Below, one piece after another: positions 34,797 through 46,182 of a stretch of 64,000 nt of DNA. The stretch is from Taxillus chinensis (taxonomy: Eukaryota; Streptophyta; Magnoliopsida; Santalales; Loranthaceae). The position numbers and the translations under genes are program-made. Location: contig CM042089.1 in NCBI GenBank assembly GCA_023512835.1, forward strand, positions 17,224,562 through 17,288,561, in the 5' to 3' direction. How positions within the stretch are numbered: position 1 is the stretch's first letter; every line of letters starts with the position of its first letter. The notes below the pieces were generated by a model. That model was given only the letters and a program-made list of their open reading frames with translations. It was not told the origin of the DNA and made no database searches.

Positions 34797-35633
34797 ATCA
34801 TGGTGGTATGTTATTGCTAGATGATATTCTAAATATTGTGTAATTGTTGCACTGAATATTGATTATTTAAAATTGTTGTTGTTTGTTAACTATATGTGAA
34901 CGTTGGGGTTAAATTGGTTGGGTTAACTGCGGGTTCCACATAGGGCTGGCAAGAGGCCGCGGGTCCCCTGTGTGACCGGTTAATCCAGGTCCCATATGTG
35001 GCGGGTTGTCGTTAGGGGCATCATGGGTCCCACATATGGTTGTTTGGTGGAGATTTGGGATGTTTGGTGCGGGTAGCGGAAATCCCGAGGATGGTTGGAT
35101 TTTCTTTGTGGATTATCTATGGTTGAGGTGTGGATGTTTTGTTTTGAGATTAGACATAAACTAAACGTGTTAGACTATGGCACTACACCAGCAGCACATG
35201 CATACACCAGTCATATAGATCTAGGAATCTTATGTACAGGGTAGTGGAGTTGGAGATCACCTACTGGGCATTCGTGCTCACCCTACTTTATTTCTATTCC
35301 TACAAGTTGTAGGGAGTAGCTTTTGGAGCCACAGCGGAGCGGGTCAGGAAATCTTCGTGTAGGATTTCTCCTATAGACTTTGTTTATTTTCGATTATTTT
35401 CCGGACAAGGGTCCGTGACAGTTGTACAAACTTGATTGGCTGCACTTCAGTAATATTATTTGCAGATATATTTATTAATGACTTGTATGTTGCATTGGAT
35501 TATTATTAAGTACAATGCTACCCCCGTTGTAGTATTGTACAGGGTTGAAACAGTCACCAACCCCTCGACCCCTGGAGTGGGCGTGGGGAAGTTGCGTTCC
35601 TGATTCTGTCCGTCGGAATTTAGGGGCATGACA
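33665..35633 (+). repeat. G2 5' LTR (truncated at its start)
   Basis: It is collinear with 41360-43247. TATAAATAG at 33807-33815 is the likely TATA box. A GA microsatellite (34269-34323), a TAA run (34526-34581) and a TA run (34757-34790) explain the low-complexity open frames seen here. It ends GGGGCATGACA. Confidence 0.9.
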
Positions 35634-35636
35634 AGT

Positions 35637-35648
35637 TGGTATCAGAGC
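35637..35648 (+). other. Primer-binding site of G2
   Basis: TGGTATCAGAGC, three bases after the LTR, is the initiator Met-tRNA complement. The leader to 36127 is non-coding and shares blocks such as GCCTGATCAACGCAGTCCTTA-like sequence with G1. Confidence 0.92.
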
Positions 35649-36127
35649 ATGGTCTAGTAGACCTAGGTTAGTGAGGGGTGGTTGATAGACACTTAGTAGC
35701 TTGGAAGACTATAAGGAGGGCGCCTGATCAACGCAGTCCTTATATGTGTTCTGGGTTGACTGAGGGTTCATCAGATCATCCTAGGAAGCATTTGGGTTGG
35801 GTGCTTACATGCTGCGTGACTGTGTGCATATCTAGGCACTAGAAATCATCTGCTAATGCTGCTTTAATGATGTGCGTGTTGATTATACTGTTGGATATTT
35901 GTGGTTTGTTCTTCTTTGGTGATTGACTATGTTTAATTGAAAATACTATTATGCTAGTTCAAACTTAGGAAGTCTAAGTGAATAACCACCTAATTTGGTG
36001 AATAGAATAAGGGGTTTAGAAACCTCATTTGTGTGGTGGACTTGGTTCTGCCTATTGGTTCAATTAAATTGGTTGTTTGACTAGTGCGCAGTAGTTAATA
36101 GATATTGTTGATATGTGTTGATGCAGA

Positions 36128-37250
36128 ATGGCACCCAAGACTAAGGCTCAAGGTCCAGTAGAAGAGCTATCCATTCAGTCCGAATCACAAGGAGAGCAGA
36201 GTTCTCCAGTACCTGCCTTGGGTTCAGAGATTGCTGCTCAGATTGGGGCTCAAATATTGAGCCAAATCCAAGTTGCCATGCAGGGTACCATGAGGGAGGT
36301 GGCCAGAGAAGTGATGCAGGAGGAACTGAGGAAGCAGCAGCAGCCTCAGCAGGAGCAGCAGCAGGAGGTTCTAGAGGAGAGCCAGCCACAGGTCATGGCA
36401 GCTCCGCCCGCGGTACCGATCGACTGGGTGAGACGATTCCTGAAGCAGAAACCGATGAAGTTTGAGGCAAATATGAGACCCGATGAGGCCGAGGAATGGG
36501 TCAAATGGACAGAAGACATCTTTGAGCTGATCCAAGTGCCCGAAGAGGCTAAGGTCCGCTTAGCCACACATTTCCTAGTAAGTGGGGCCCGCAGGTGGTG
36601 GGACGCTGTGAAGCATGTTCACGAGAGCCCGATGGCATGGGAGGACTTCGTGGAGCTCTTTTACACAGAGTATTTTCCTCGCTCTGTGCAGAAGACGAGG
36701 CGACGAGAGTACTACACACCTGGAGCAGGGCAATCGGACTGTGACAGAGTATGTCACTGCTTTCACTGAGCTAGGGAGATTTGCCCCAGAGTCATGGAGG
36801 GTTGAGGCTAATAAGACCCAGGATTTCATAGATGGGCTGAGACCATCACTCAGGAGGGGATTGAACATGATGGAGTTGACCACGTACAGTGACGCAGTCA
36901 ACAAGGCACTTATTGGAGAACGGGACTTAAACCAAATCAGGACTCAGAGACGAGGGAGCTCATCGGGGCCTAGCCAAAAGAGGCCAAGAGAGGAACAGTC
37001 TGAGGGACAGGGGGACAAGAGGCCGGTGCCCAAATTTTCACATTCAGGGAACTCAGGCAGCAGTTCTACCTCACGGTTTTTGGGGACTTGTTGATCTTGT
37101 GGACTTCGGGGACACAAGGAGGCGGATTGTAGGCGGAAGGGTGGCGACCCACTCAAGTGCTTTCGATGTGGGGGACTGGGACACAGGATAGGAGAGTGTC
37201 CTTCTGCCAGCTCAGCTAGTGTTGCGGGGCCACATCGACCTCGTGACTAG
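36128..37250 (+). pseudogene. gag: gag of G2
   Basis: The ATG at 36128 (MAPKTKAQGPVEEL) follows a ~480-bp leader. A Gln/Glu-rich N-terminus is followed by the gypsy capsid domain (FLKQKPMKFEANMRPDEAEEWVKWTEDIFEL, ARRWWDAV, WEDFVELFYTEYFP). A frameshift near 36700 continues in the frame with TVTEYVTAFTELGRFAP and GLRPSLRRGLNMM. Two CCHC knuckles follow: C-stop-SCGLRGHKEADC, with a TGA at 37093 inside the first, and CFRCGGLGHRIGEC near 37160. The stop is at 37248. Capsid and nucleic-acid binding are the roles when intact. Confidence 0.9.
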
Positions 37251-37943
37251 GGTCAGAGGAGCGGTGCTCCATATCAGAGACCAGCCCAGTCAGGACAGTC
37301 AGTACAGGGACGACCTACTACCCAGCAGCCTCAGCGGGAGGCCCAGGCTCAGAAGGGACAAAATGATCAAGCTACGATGAGTCAGGCTAGCGGTAGTGTG
37401 CAGAAGGGGAGGAACTATGCTATCACTGACGGAGAGGCAGAAGTTCCACCAGTTGATGAGGCGAGTCAGGGGCCAGTTGCGGTGAAAGGTACGATTTTGG
37501 TTTCACGCACTATTTCTACTGTTTTGATTGATACTGGTGCTACACACTCGTTCATTGCGCACTCCACTGTAGAGGGATTGGAGTTGGATTGTACCACCGT
37601 TGATCAGCCCCTTGTGGTTGATACACCCGTAGGGGGCCTGGTGGTGATTGATAGGGTCTGTTCGGGATGTGAGGTTACTCTCGGAGGTGTTGACCTCCGG
37701 TGTAACCTATTTGTGATGCACTTTGATACTTTTGATGTGATATTGGGTATGGACTGGTTGACCCGTGTAAAGGCAGTGATTGAGTGTTATAGGCGACGAG
37801 TGACCTTCCTCACACCTGAGGGCACTCGAGGCACTTTCGTGGGTGAATGGTCTGATAATGCATGCAAATTGGGGCCTTTGAGGCAAGGATGGGGTGATGT
37901 AACCCATCAGTTAGCCAGTCTGACTCTAGTTGACCCCCAGTAG
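37251..37943 (+). pseudogene. pol: Aspartic protease of G2
   Basis: A frame opening before the first Met at 37377 carries GTILVSRTISTVLIDTGATH with active-site DTGA (Asp at 37530), then FDVILGMDWL, the usual second conserved motif of retropepsins of this clade. A TAG at 37941 ends it just before RT; the O-like stop-free reading expected for a polyprotein is lost. Confidence 0.9.
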
Positions 37944-37952
37944 GAGAGTAAG

Positions 37953-38817
37953 GTGGTGTTACCCAAGGTGGTGGATCAGTTTCCGGACGTGTTTCCCAAG
38001 GACTTGGTTGAATTACCGCCAGAGAGAGAGGTGGACTTATCGATAGAGTTGCTACCCGGGACAACACCTATCAGACTGGCAACTTACAGGATGGCACCAG
38101 TTGAGCTTCGAGAGCTCAAGAGGCAGATAGACGATCTCTTGGCGCGTGGTTTTATCAGACGAAGTAGTTCGCCTTGGAGAGCTCCGGTGTTATTCGCCAA
38201 AAAGGCAGATGGTTCGCTTCGGTTGTGTATTAACTACCGACGGTTGAACCAGGTGATAGTGAAGAACAGATATCCCCTACCGAGGATCGATGATTTGTTT
38301 CACCAGTTCAGGGGTGCCCGTTGGTTTTCCAAGATCGATCTGAGGTTTGGATACCATCAGCTACGTGTGCGGGAGTCTGATATTCCAAAGACAGCCTTCG
38401 GTTACAGATATGGCCATTATGAGTGGCTGGTGATGCCTTTCGGGCTCACTAATGCCCCAGCGGTGTTTATGGGATTAATGAATCAAATCTTTACACCTTA
38501 CCTTGATCAGTTCCTGGTGGTCTTTATAGATGATATCTTGATTTATTCCCGGATAGAGAGCGAGCATGAGGATCATTTACATGTGGTGTTGCAGACATTG
38601 AGGGACCGTAGACTATACGCAAAATTTACGAAGTGTGATTTTTGGCTGCAACGGGTGAAATTTTTAGGGCACGTGGTATCATCGGAGGGTATCACTGTGG
38701 ATCCTGGCAAGATTGAGGCAGTGATGTCATGGAAGCGCCCAACGAATGTCTTTGAGATCCGGAGTTTTCTGGGGTTGGTCAGTTATTACAGGAGGTTTGT
38801 AAAGGACTTCTCCTGAT
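37953..38817 (+). pseudogene. pol: Reverse transcriptase of G2
   Basis: The frame encodes [88 protein letters not shown] and the catalytic FIDD at 38523-38534 ([11 protein letters not shown]). [17 protein letters not shown] follows, then a TGA at 38815. All palm motifs are present. One stop before it and one after separate it from protease and RNase H. Confidence 0.93.
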
Positions 38818-39457
38818 TAGCTGCACCGATGACTGGCTTGACCCGAAAGGGAGTACGGTTTGACTGGTCGGATGCTTGTGAGGAGGCTTTCAGTCAGCTG
38901 AAGGCCGGATTGACTTCGGCACCCATCCTGGTCCTACCACAGGAGGGTGTACCCTATAAGGTCTATTGTGATGCCTCTAATGTTGGATTGGGTTGTGTGC
39001 TCATGCAGGAAGGACGGGTAATTGCTTATGGTTCCCATCAGTTGAAGACCCATGAGAAAACTACCCTACGCACGATTTGGAGCTAGCTGCAGTGATCTTT
39101 GCATTAAAGAGTTGGCAACACTATCTTCTAGGGGAGAAGTTTGTGGTATTTACTGACCACAAGAGTTTGCAGTACATATTTTCTCAGCGGGATTTGAATC
39201 TCCGACAGAGGCGTTGGGTGGAGTATATGCAGCAGTTCTAGTTTGATCTTCAGTATACACCCGGGAAGGGGAATGTAGTAGCTGATGCCTTGAGCCGGAA
39301 GAACCAGGCCACGGTGGCTCTCTGTGCTGTCAAGGAATGGGAGATGATGGGGCAACTAGCTGCTCTAAGGTTACAACTAGTGCAGGGAGTAGTGCGGGGT
39401 ATGCTGAGTGCGGTTATAGCAGTGCCTGAGTTGCGACATCAGGTTATTGAGGGCTAG
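38818..39457 (+). pseudogene. pol: RNase H of G2
   Basis: [20 protein letters not shown] (first Asp) and [10 protein letters not shown] are in frame to 39084. A frameshift near 39070 then moves to [17 protein letters not shown] and [12 protein letters not shown], with stops at 39240 and 39457 inside the connection region (YTPGKGNVVADALSR). It would remove RNA from the hybrid during reverse transcription. Confidence 0.88.
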
Positions 39458-40362
39458 TTGGGGGATATGGAGTGTGAGGTCCTTCGAGATCAGATTCAGA
39501 CGGCCGTACTTTTTGCTGATTGGACAGAGGATTCCGACCATGTGTTGCGCTATCAAGGTCGATTGATAGTTCCATCTTCTCTCCGGGAGACAGTTCTACG
39601 GGAATTCCATCACTCTCGTTTGGCTGTTCACCCGGAGGAACGAAGATGTATCATGCTGTTCGGCAACAGTTCTGGTGGTCGGGCCTTAAGAAGGCTGTTG
39701 CGGAGTTTGTTCGACGGTGCTTGACATGCCAACAGGTCAAGGCCGAGCATTTGCGGTCTGTCGGGGAGTTGCAGTCGTTACCTGTGCCAGAGTGGAAGTG
39801 GGATCATGTGACTATGGACTTCGTCACAAGGCTTCCCCGTTCTAGAGGTCATGATACTATTTGGGTTGTTGTAGACCATTTGACGAAATCTGCCCACTTT
39901 ATTCCGATTCGTGAGATCGATCCAGTCTGGACCTTGGGACAGCGTTATATCGACGTGGTGGTACGATTGCATGGTGTGCCGTTGTCAATCGTTTCTGATA
40001 GGGATGCTCGGTTCACTTCGCAGTTCGGGCGGCAGTTACAGCATGCATTGGGGACCCGAGTGAGCTTGAGTACAACTTACCACCCTCATATAGATGGCCA
40101 GTCGGAGCGCACTATTCAGATTCTCAAGGATATGCTTCGTGCTTGTGTATTGGATTTTGGAGGTTGTTGGGAGGCTCACCTTCCCTTGGTAGAGTTTTCC
40201 TACAATAACAGCTATCAGGCTACGATAGGGATGGCGCCATATGAGGCATTGTATGGGCGACCGTGTCGCTCCCCTCTGTGTTGGGCCCAGGCAGGGGAGG
40301 CAGTTGTTTTGGGTCCCGATATGATTCAAGAGACTACCGAGTTGGTTCAGCTGATCCGATAG
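39458..40362 (+). pseudogene. pol: Integrase core of G2
   Basis: The HHCC region (EFHHSRLAVHP near 39604, CLTCQQVK near 39720) is split by a frameshift near 39640. The core carries WDHVTMDFVTRLP (Asp 1), SDRDARFTS (Asp 2) and HIDGQSERTIQIL (Glu), so the DDE triad is complete; it is the only intact one in the window. A TAG at 40360 stops the frame. YNNSYQATIGMAPYEALYGR marks the core end. Confidence 0.92.
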
Positions 40363-40797
40363 AGGATGTTGATGGCCAAAGTCAACAGAAATCATATGCT
40401 GATAGGCGGCGGCGACCGCTACAGTTTGTCGTAGGGGATCGCGTCTTCTTACGAGTATCGCCACGACGGGGGCATAGACGGTTTGGGCGAGGGTCCAAAC
40501 TCTCACCTCGATTTGTGGGTCCTTTTCCTATTATTGCTGTTGTGGGACCGGTTGCCTATCGATTAGAGTTACCACCCGAGTTGGCTCGTGTTTATGATGT
40601 TTTCCATGTCTCCCAGTCGTGGAGATATTACCCGGATCCTTCTCATGTGTTTGATTGGCGTGAGATAGAGTTAGCAGATGATGGTTCTGTTGTAGAGGCA
40701 CCGGTCCAGATTTTAGACAGGCGGGAACAGGTCTTGCGGGGCAAGACAATTCCGTTGGTTCACGTTTTGTGCCGTCACCGCAACATGGAGGAGTAGA
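40363..40797 (+). pseudogene. pol: Integrase C-terminus of G2: GPF/Y motif and chromodomain
   Basis: The frame 40263-40796 encodes SPRFVGPFPIIAVVGPVAYRLELPPELARVYDVFHVS (GPF/Y module). It then carries VQILDRREQVLRGKTIPLVH and VLCRHRNMEE, the start of a chromodomain. A TAG at 40794 replaces the codon expected for the Trp of the typical TWE motif. Such chromodomains steer integration to marked heterochromatin, which fits the setting. Confidence 0.85.
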
Positions 40798-40842
40798 CCT
40801 AGGAGCACGAGAGTCAGATGTGTGTTCTTCACCCCGAGCTGT

Positions 40843-40875
40843 TCGAGGACGAACAGTCCTGAGGTGGGGAGGATG
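40843..40875 (+). promoter_or_regulatory. First stem-polypurine module of G2
   Basis: TTCGAGGACGAACAGTCCTG then AGGTGGGGAGGAT repeats the module that precedes the 3' LTR. AGGAC can pair with GTCCT. It lies ~250 bp before the true PPT. Confidence 0.65.
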
Positions 40876-41074
40876 TCCAGATCTTCACCATGCATTGAGG
40901 TAGCTAACATTGTTGTCCTTGTTTATTTTACTTGTGTTTGTTGATATTTTTGTTTATTATTGTGCTGTTGGTTACCTTGTTCGTGGGTGTTGTTTTGTCT
41001 ATCATGTGAATTAGAGCTAAGTTGTGCATACTTTTGCTAGCCTGGGGTAGTACTACCTCGTAGTGGATGACTTG

Positions 41075-41110
41075 TCTTTTCGGAGACAAAAAGTCCTAAG
41101 GTGGGGAGGA
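41075..41110 (+). other. Polypurine tract of G2
   Basis: CTTTTCGGAGACAAAAAGTC is followed by CTAAGGTGGGGAGGA, ending at the 3' LTR TG at 41111. Confidence 0.85.
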
Positions 41111-41909
41111 TGTAAAGGCCGGTACCTGTGTGAGGTTAGAGGTTGGGCCCGAATAGGGTTTGGAATATTTCTTCAACAACGTGACCTTAGCGCGAGCGTT
41201 AAGTTATTATTAATATTATTTCAATATCTGAAATTTATTGGTACGCATTATTATTAATTATTATTATTGTAATATTTTGAGTTATTCCTATAATAATGAG
41301 TATTATAGTTGAGAATTTTATTATGGGATTTTGATTGTTACTGTGGATATTTTAATATTTAGACTATAAATATTAATTGTATCATTATTATTAATAATAA
41401 TCAAATTATTATTATTGTAATTATTACTATTATTAATATTATAAATTAATTAGTATATATATGGGTATAAATAGAGGGGAACCTAGGGTAAAACCCTACG
41501 TTCATTGTGCGTGCAAAGCTTAGTGAGAGAGAAGCAAAAGGGTTTGAAGCAGATTGTTCAATCAACCTTTCCAAACTAAATCCAGGTAGGTGGTTCTCCG
41601 ATTCCATCGTTGTATGAACGCAGATTCTATAGGGCGTGTTGAACTCATTCATTTATATATGTATGTATATGAGTATTTATGTGTATAATTGAGTTATTAC
41701 GTGGATCGTGTTTGAGACTAGGTTCGGACGCAAGCCGCGCGCCGATAGGGTAGATCAAAGACTTGGAGAGCACGATGCCGCCGCCTGGTTCGGACGCAAG
41801 CCGCACGCCAGTAGGGTAGATCGAAGCCACGACAAGCCGGCGGTTGCAGTTGCCGCTGCGTGTCGCGCGTTGGCTGTGAGGGTGGAAAGAGGTCGGCGTG
41901 GTGGTTGTT

Positions 41910-41944
<35 letters not shown>

Positions 41945-42175
41945 AGGGTCGCGGTGTACCAAAGAGAGAGAGAAGGACGGCGCGGTTTGTAGGTGCCGGC
42001 GAGAAGGAGGGAAGGTGGGCGACGATCTGGTGTGTGGTGGCTGCGTGCCTGCGCGCCGGTGAGGAAAAGGAAGAGACGGGGGGTGGCGTCTTGCCGCCCC
42101 GTGAGTTGGTACCAGCCCGTTAGGGCTGGTGTGTTGAGGACCGGCCCAATTGGGCCAGTTCTTGCCCCATACCCC

Positions 42176-42208
<33 letters not shown>

Positions 42209-43247
42209 TGAATAGATAAATAAATAACAAGTTGTGCAACAAAGAAAATAAATAAATAATTAAAAATAAGTAAATAAATAAAATAAAATGGCATTTGAGC
42301 ATGATATTAGTAATAGGCGTAGTTTGATGTTGGTAATTCGTTGATTAAATTATTACTTGTTTAATGGATATACATATAGGTGTGTGTGTGTATATATATA
42401 TATATATATTCAATTTATCATGGTGGTATGTTATTGCTGGATGATATTCTAAATATTGTGTAATTGTTGCACTGAATATTGATTATTTAAAATTGTTGTT
42501 GTTTGTTAACTATATGTGAATGTTGGGGTTAAATTGTTAACTGCGGGTTCCACATAGGGCTGGCAAGAGGCCGCGGGTCTCCTGTGTGACCGGTTAATCC
42601 AGGTCCCATATGTGGCGGGTTGTCGTTAGGGGCACCGTGGGTCCCACATATGGCTGTTTGGTGGAGATTTGGGATGTTTGGTGCGGGTAGCGGAAATCCC
42701 AAGGATGGTTGGATTTTCTTTGTGGATTATCTATGGTTGAGGTGTGGATGTTTTGTTTTGAGATTAGACATAAACTAAACGTGTTAGACTATGGCATTAC
42801 ACCAGCAGCACATGCATACACCAGTCATATAGATCTAGGAATCTTATGTACAGGGTAGTGGAGTTGGAGATCACCTACTGGGCATTCGTGCTCACCCTAC
42901 TTTATTTCTATTCCTACAGGTTGTAGGGAGTAGCTTTTGGAGCCACAGCGGAACGGGTCTGGAAATCTTCGTGTAGGATTTCTCCTATAGACTTTGTTTA
43001 TTTTCTATTATTTTCCGGACAAGGGTCCGTGACAGTTGTACAAACTTGATTGGCTGCACTTCAGTAATATTATTTGCAGATATATTTATTAATGACTTGT
43101 ATGTTGCATTGGATTATTATTAAGTACAATACTACCCCCGTTGTAGTATTGTACAGGGTTGAAACAGTCACCAACCCCTCGACCCCTGGAGTGGGCGTGG
43201 GGAAGTTGCATTCCTGATTCTGTCGGTCGGAATTTAGGGGCGTGACA
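41111..43247 (+). repeat. G2 3' LTR (complete)
   Basis: It starts TGTAAAGGCCGG and ends GGGGCGTGACA, 2137 bp. TATAAATAG is at 41466-41474, followed by GGGTAAAACCCTACG at the probable transcript start. GA (41921-41947) and TAA (42176-42207) runs vary from the 5' LTR. GC-rich and low-complexity open frames in both strands are not genes. Confidence 0.93.
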
Positions 43248-43454
43248 GGCACACTGCAGGTGTTGCTCAAATGCACTTGTACAATCATACAACAAGGGTA
43301 TTCATGTATACTCCCAAAACCTCGAAATTGGATGAAATATCAAATGAAATATCATCATAGTATAGCATACATATCATGGGAACTAGTATAACAGTCACGG
43401 ACCCATGTCTAGGAAGAAAATATAGTAATAATACAAAACAAGAAAAATGGATAT
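43248..43454 (-). repeat. H: minus-strand gypsy LTR remnant, first part
   Basis: The bases right of G2 contain TCACGGACCCATGTC, a block found near the ends of several LTRs here, and continue after S2 at 45806-46182. It is the substrate in which S2 landed. Its own ends are not seen. Confidence 0.5.
43450..43454. repeat. Target-site duplication of S2 (GATAT; partner 45806-45810)
   Basis: GATAT flanks S2 exactly on both sides. Confidence 0.93.
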
Positions 43455-45805
43455 TGTCACGGCCCCGAATTTCAGGGGTACCTGGAACCAGGAACATTAC
43501 TTCCCCTTGCCCGCACCCGAAAGGTCAAGGGGTAGGTGACTAGCACCAATAGAGACTACATCGCAGTGCTGTCTCAAATATACAACCTTGTATAGTCATA
43601 CATCAATAGTAATCCTATACTTTCTCATACATCAACATGCATATAATATGTCAAACAGTCATACAAACCTTATATGACAAACGGTATGTAATACAACTGT
43701 CCACGGACCCTTGTCCGAGATATCACATAAAATAATACAAAATATAGTATTGTATCATACATCAGAGTAGTGGGCACGTCTCTTGGAAGAAAGTCCTCCA
43801 CTAGTCTTAGGTCACACCTAAAAAGGGCAAATAACAAGTAGGGGTGAGCGACAAGCTCAATAGATGACCCTAATACTCCACATCATGCAAACATACAAGT
43901 CTATACTATATGCTCTGTGTACTCGTGCACTGTATAGTGTGCACAATCATCAGGACTCAGCCTGCAAACAAATATCAGGACCCAACCTGCTCACACAGAA
44001 CAGCTTGTCCACGATCCTCAACAGGATCCCAGCTCAGGGTGCTAAGGCCTAGCTCCACGAGCTCAACGGCTCAACACGATCCTCAACGGGATCTCAGCTC
44101 AAGGCACTCAACCTTGGCTCCACGAGCTCAACGGCTCAACACAGGCCTTAGCCTATCACGTCAACCACATAGTATCGCCTATGCCTCACGGTGAGAACAT
44201 AAACAAGTCATGGAGTCCAAGCCCTAATTCCTCAAACCAACATACCAACACCAGTATGGCATTCAAGTTCACAACACTCCCTTTATAATTGAGGCCAATC
44301 TTCACAAATCAATCCTCATGCCTTGACCAAGGAAGAAGGTACCCATAGCAGTTATTTTCTTGAAACCAAAAGTCCGGGCATTGGGTCTCCATATCATAAC
44401 TAAGATAATCTGATTTTTTGGGGATTTTTTTGAGATGTCTAACCCCACTTTCCAAAAATTCACCTCTACGAAAAACTAGATTTTTCCGAGATTTTGCACT
44501 AAATCTCAATTTTCACATTTTCAAGGAGTGGGAATTTAATTTTCTAGTATTTTTCTTTGAATCCGAAAGGGGGGTATTTCACTATTTACATTATAACGTA
44601 GGTATAATACTTACATGTGGAGAGGCTTAAAGGTTACAATGTAAATGGTCCGGTCCAATGCAGTTGCATTGGCTCGAAGTTGCGGAACTACGACTTGAAG
44701 CTGCAGAATTTCGGCCTCGAAGACTCGAAGCTCTGACCTTTGACCTTCGACTACGAATCTACAGATCTTCAACTCTACGACCCCGGATCTTCGACCCTTC
44801 ACCCTATGACTCCGGATCTTCGACCCTTCGACCCTTCGACCTTTCAACCCAAATCTTCGAGTCTTCGACCTTTTGACTTAGAAGTTTGCCCAAGGTACTG
44901 TTCATCGTCGTTTTTACCTGTTTTTCATCTGGAATCAACCCAGTGACCCCCAGACACTCACACACACATTTTTACATAACAAACTACTATATCTATCTCA
45001 AAACGCGTCTTAAACGCCTCTAAATCGCACTGTAATAGTGAAAATACACACATATAATTTCAAATTATATCCATCTAGATCTAAATCCATATTTTCATGG
45101 TTGACTTCTCAACTTTCATGAAATACACAGTTAAACAACCCCAGATCACAGAAACACATCTCCCAACTGATATAAATCAGTTCTTAACCACAGATCTTAT
45201 GCTAAACCATTAGATCTAACCCAAAATTAGATTTCCCCCAAAACCTAGGGTTCATGCCCAAATTCATAAATCATGACAAATTTATGCATATCCAAGACAG
45301 GAAAGAGGTAAGAAGTTCAAGGACACCTACCTAAAATGATTCTTTAAGCTCCACGAACCCAAATCGCCTGAAATCACCAAGGCTTCAAGCTTTCAAGCTC
45401 TCCCCCTCTCTCTCTGTCAAACGCACCAACGTGATAGTGTAAAGTGAAAGCTCTTCCCTTTCATTCTATTTATATTTATGCCAATTGACCAATAATTGAC
45501 CTTGTCAATAATTAACCTCTCAAAGCAATAATTGACCTCCAAGGTCACGAACTCCAAATTGAGTCAAATTACTGTCAAAACGCTAGAAATGACGAGGACA
45601 ATACTATTCAAATAGTATCACACTCAAATGACCGCTCAAGCGTAAAGTCAACTAATACTCAACATTCGAGCCACTCGGGGCTTCGACTCGGAATTGGGCC
45701 CAAGTACTGTCAAAATGCTCACATCGATGATTACACTACCGTCCAGATAGTTGCATTCTCATCGAATGACTATCTCTCAATCCTACCCAAATACGATTCT
45801 TTACA
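43455..45805 (-). mobile_element. S2: solo gypsy LTR, minus orientation
   Basis: On the minus strand it starts TGTAAAGAATCG and ends GGGGCCGTGACA, 2351 bp, with a perfect TSD. No PBS, PPT or coding sequence is present. End types match the chromodomain gypsy LTRs. It contains a run of TCTTCGACCC-like motifs (44640-44880). Confidence 0.92.
44640..44880. repeat. Interspersed TCTTCGACCCTT motif run in S2
   Basis: The words CTTCGACC, CGGATCTTCGACCC and CGAAGCT recur many times with irregular spacing. The open frames across it are repeat artefacts. Confidence 0.6.
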
Positions 45806-46182
45806 GATATAGTCCTATACATCAACAAGGTCTGGTCTGCTCGATCTGCTTGACTGCAAACCTTGTGCTTACCTCCTTCTTGAACCTGAAAGTCAATATT
45901 GCAACATAGGGTGAGCACAAAGGCTTAGTAGGTGACTTATAACACACTACTCGTGTATACATGTGTTAGTGAATACATAACTACACAATAATCTACAGTA
46001 TCCTATACAATACCAATGAAAGCATAAATACACAAGGCCCACACAATCAAGTCACACAAATAGTTCACAACTCAATTAATCAGCATAGGGCAAAGCTCTT
46101 ACAGCCTGCCTGCCACAGTGGGAACACGACATGAAAAGTCAACTACCCATGGGACCTTCCGTTATCAACTAGCCATGTAGGG
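45806..46182 (-). repeat. H: minus-strand LTR remnant, second part
   Basis: This continues the LTR split by S2. GGGTGAGCACAAAGGCT followed by AGTAGGTGAC resembles, in reverse complement, the CACCTACTGGGCATTTGTGCTCAC block of the G1/G2 LTRs. It is cut at 46182 by the LTR of C3. Confidence 0.5.

Larger units (their letters stand above)
33665..43247 (+). mobile_element. G2: chromodomain gypsy element (Tekay/Del-like), 5' LTR truncated by O
   Basis: The element has a 5' LTR 33665-35633 (first ~249 bp displaced by O), PBS 35637-35648, gag, protease, RT, RNase H, integrase with C-terminal chromodomain, two stem-purine modules and a 3' LTR 41111-43247. A chromodomain after a GPF/Y motif marks the chromovirus branch of Ty3/gypsy; Tekay-like is my best guess. 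About ten stops or frameshifts inactivate pol, yet the LTRs are close to identical outside simple repeats. Confidence 0.92.
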
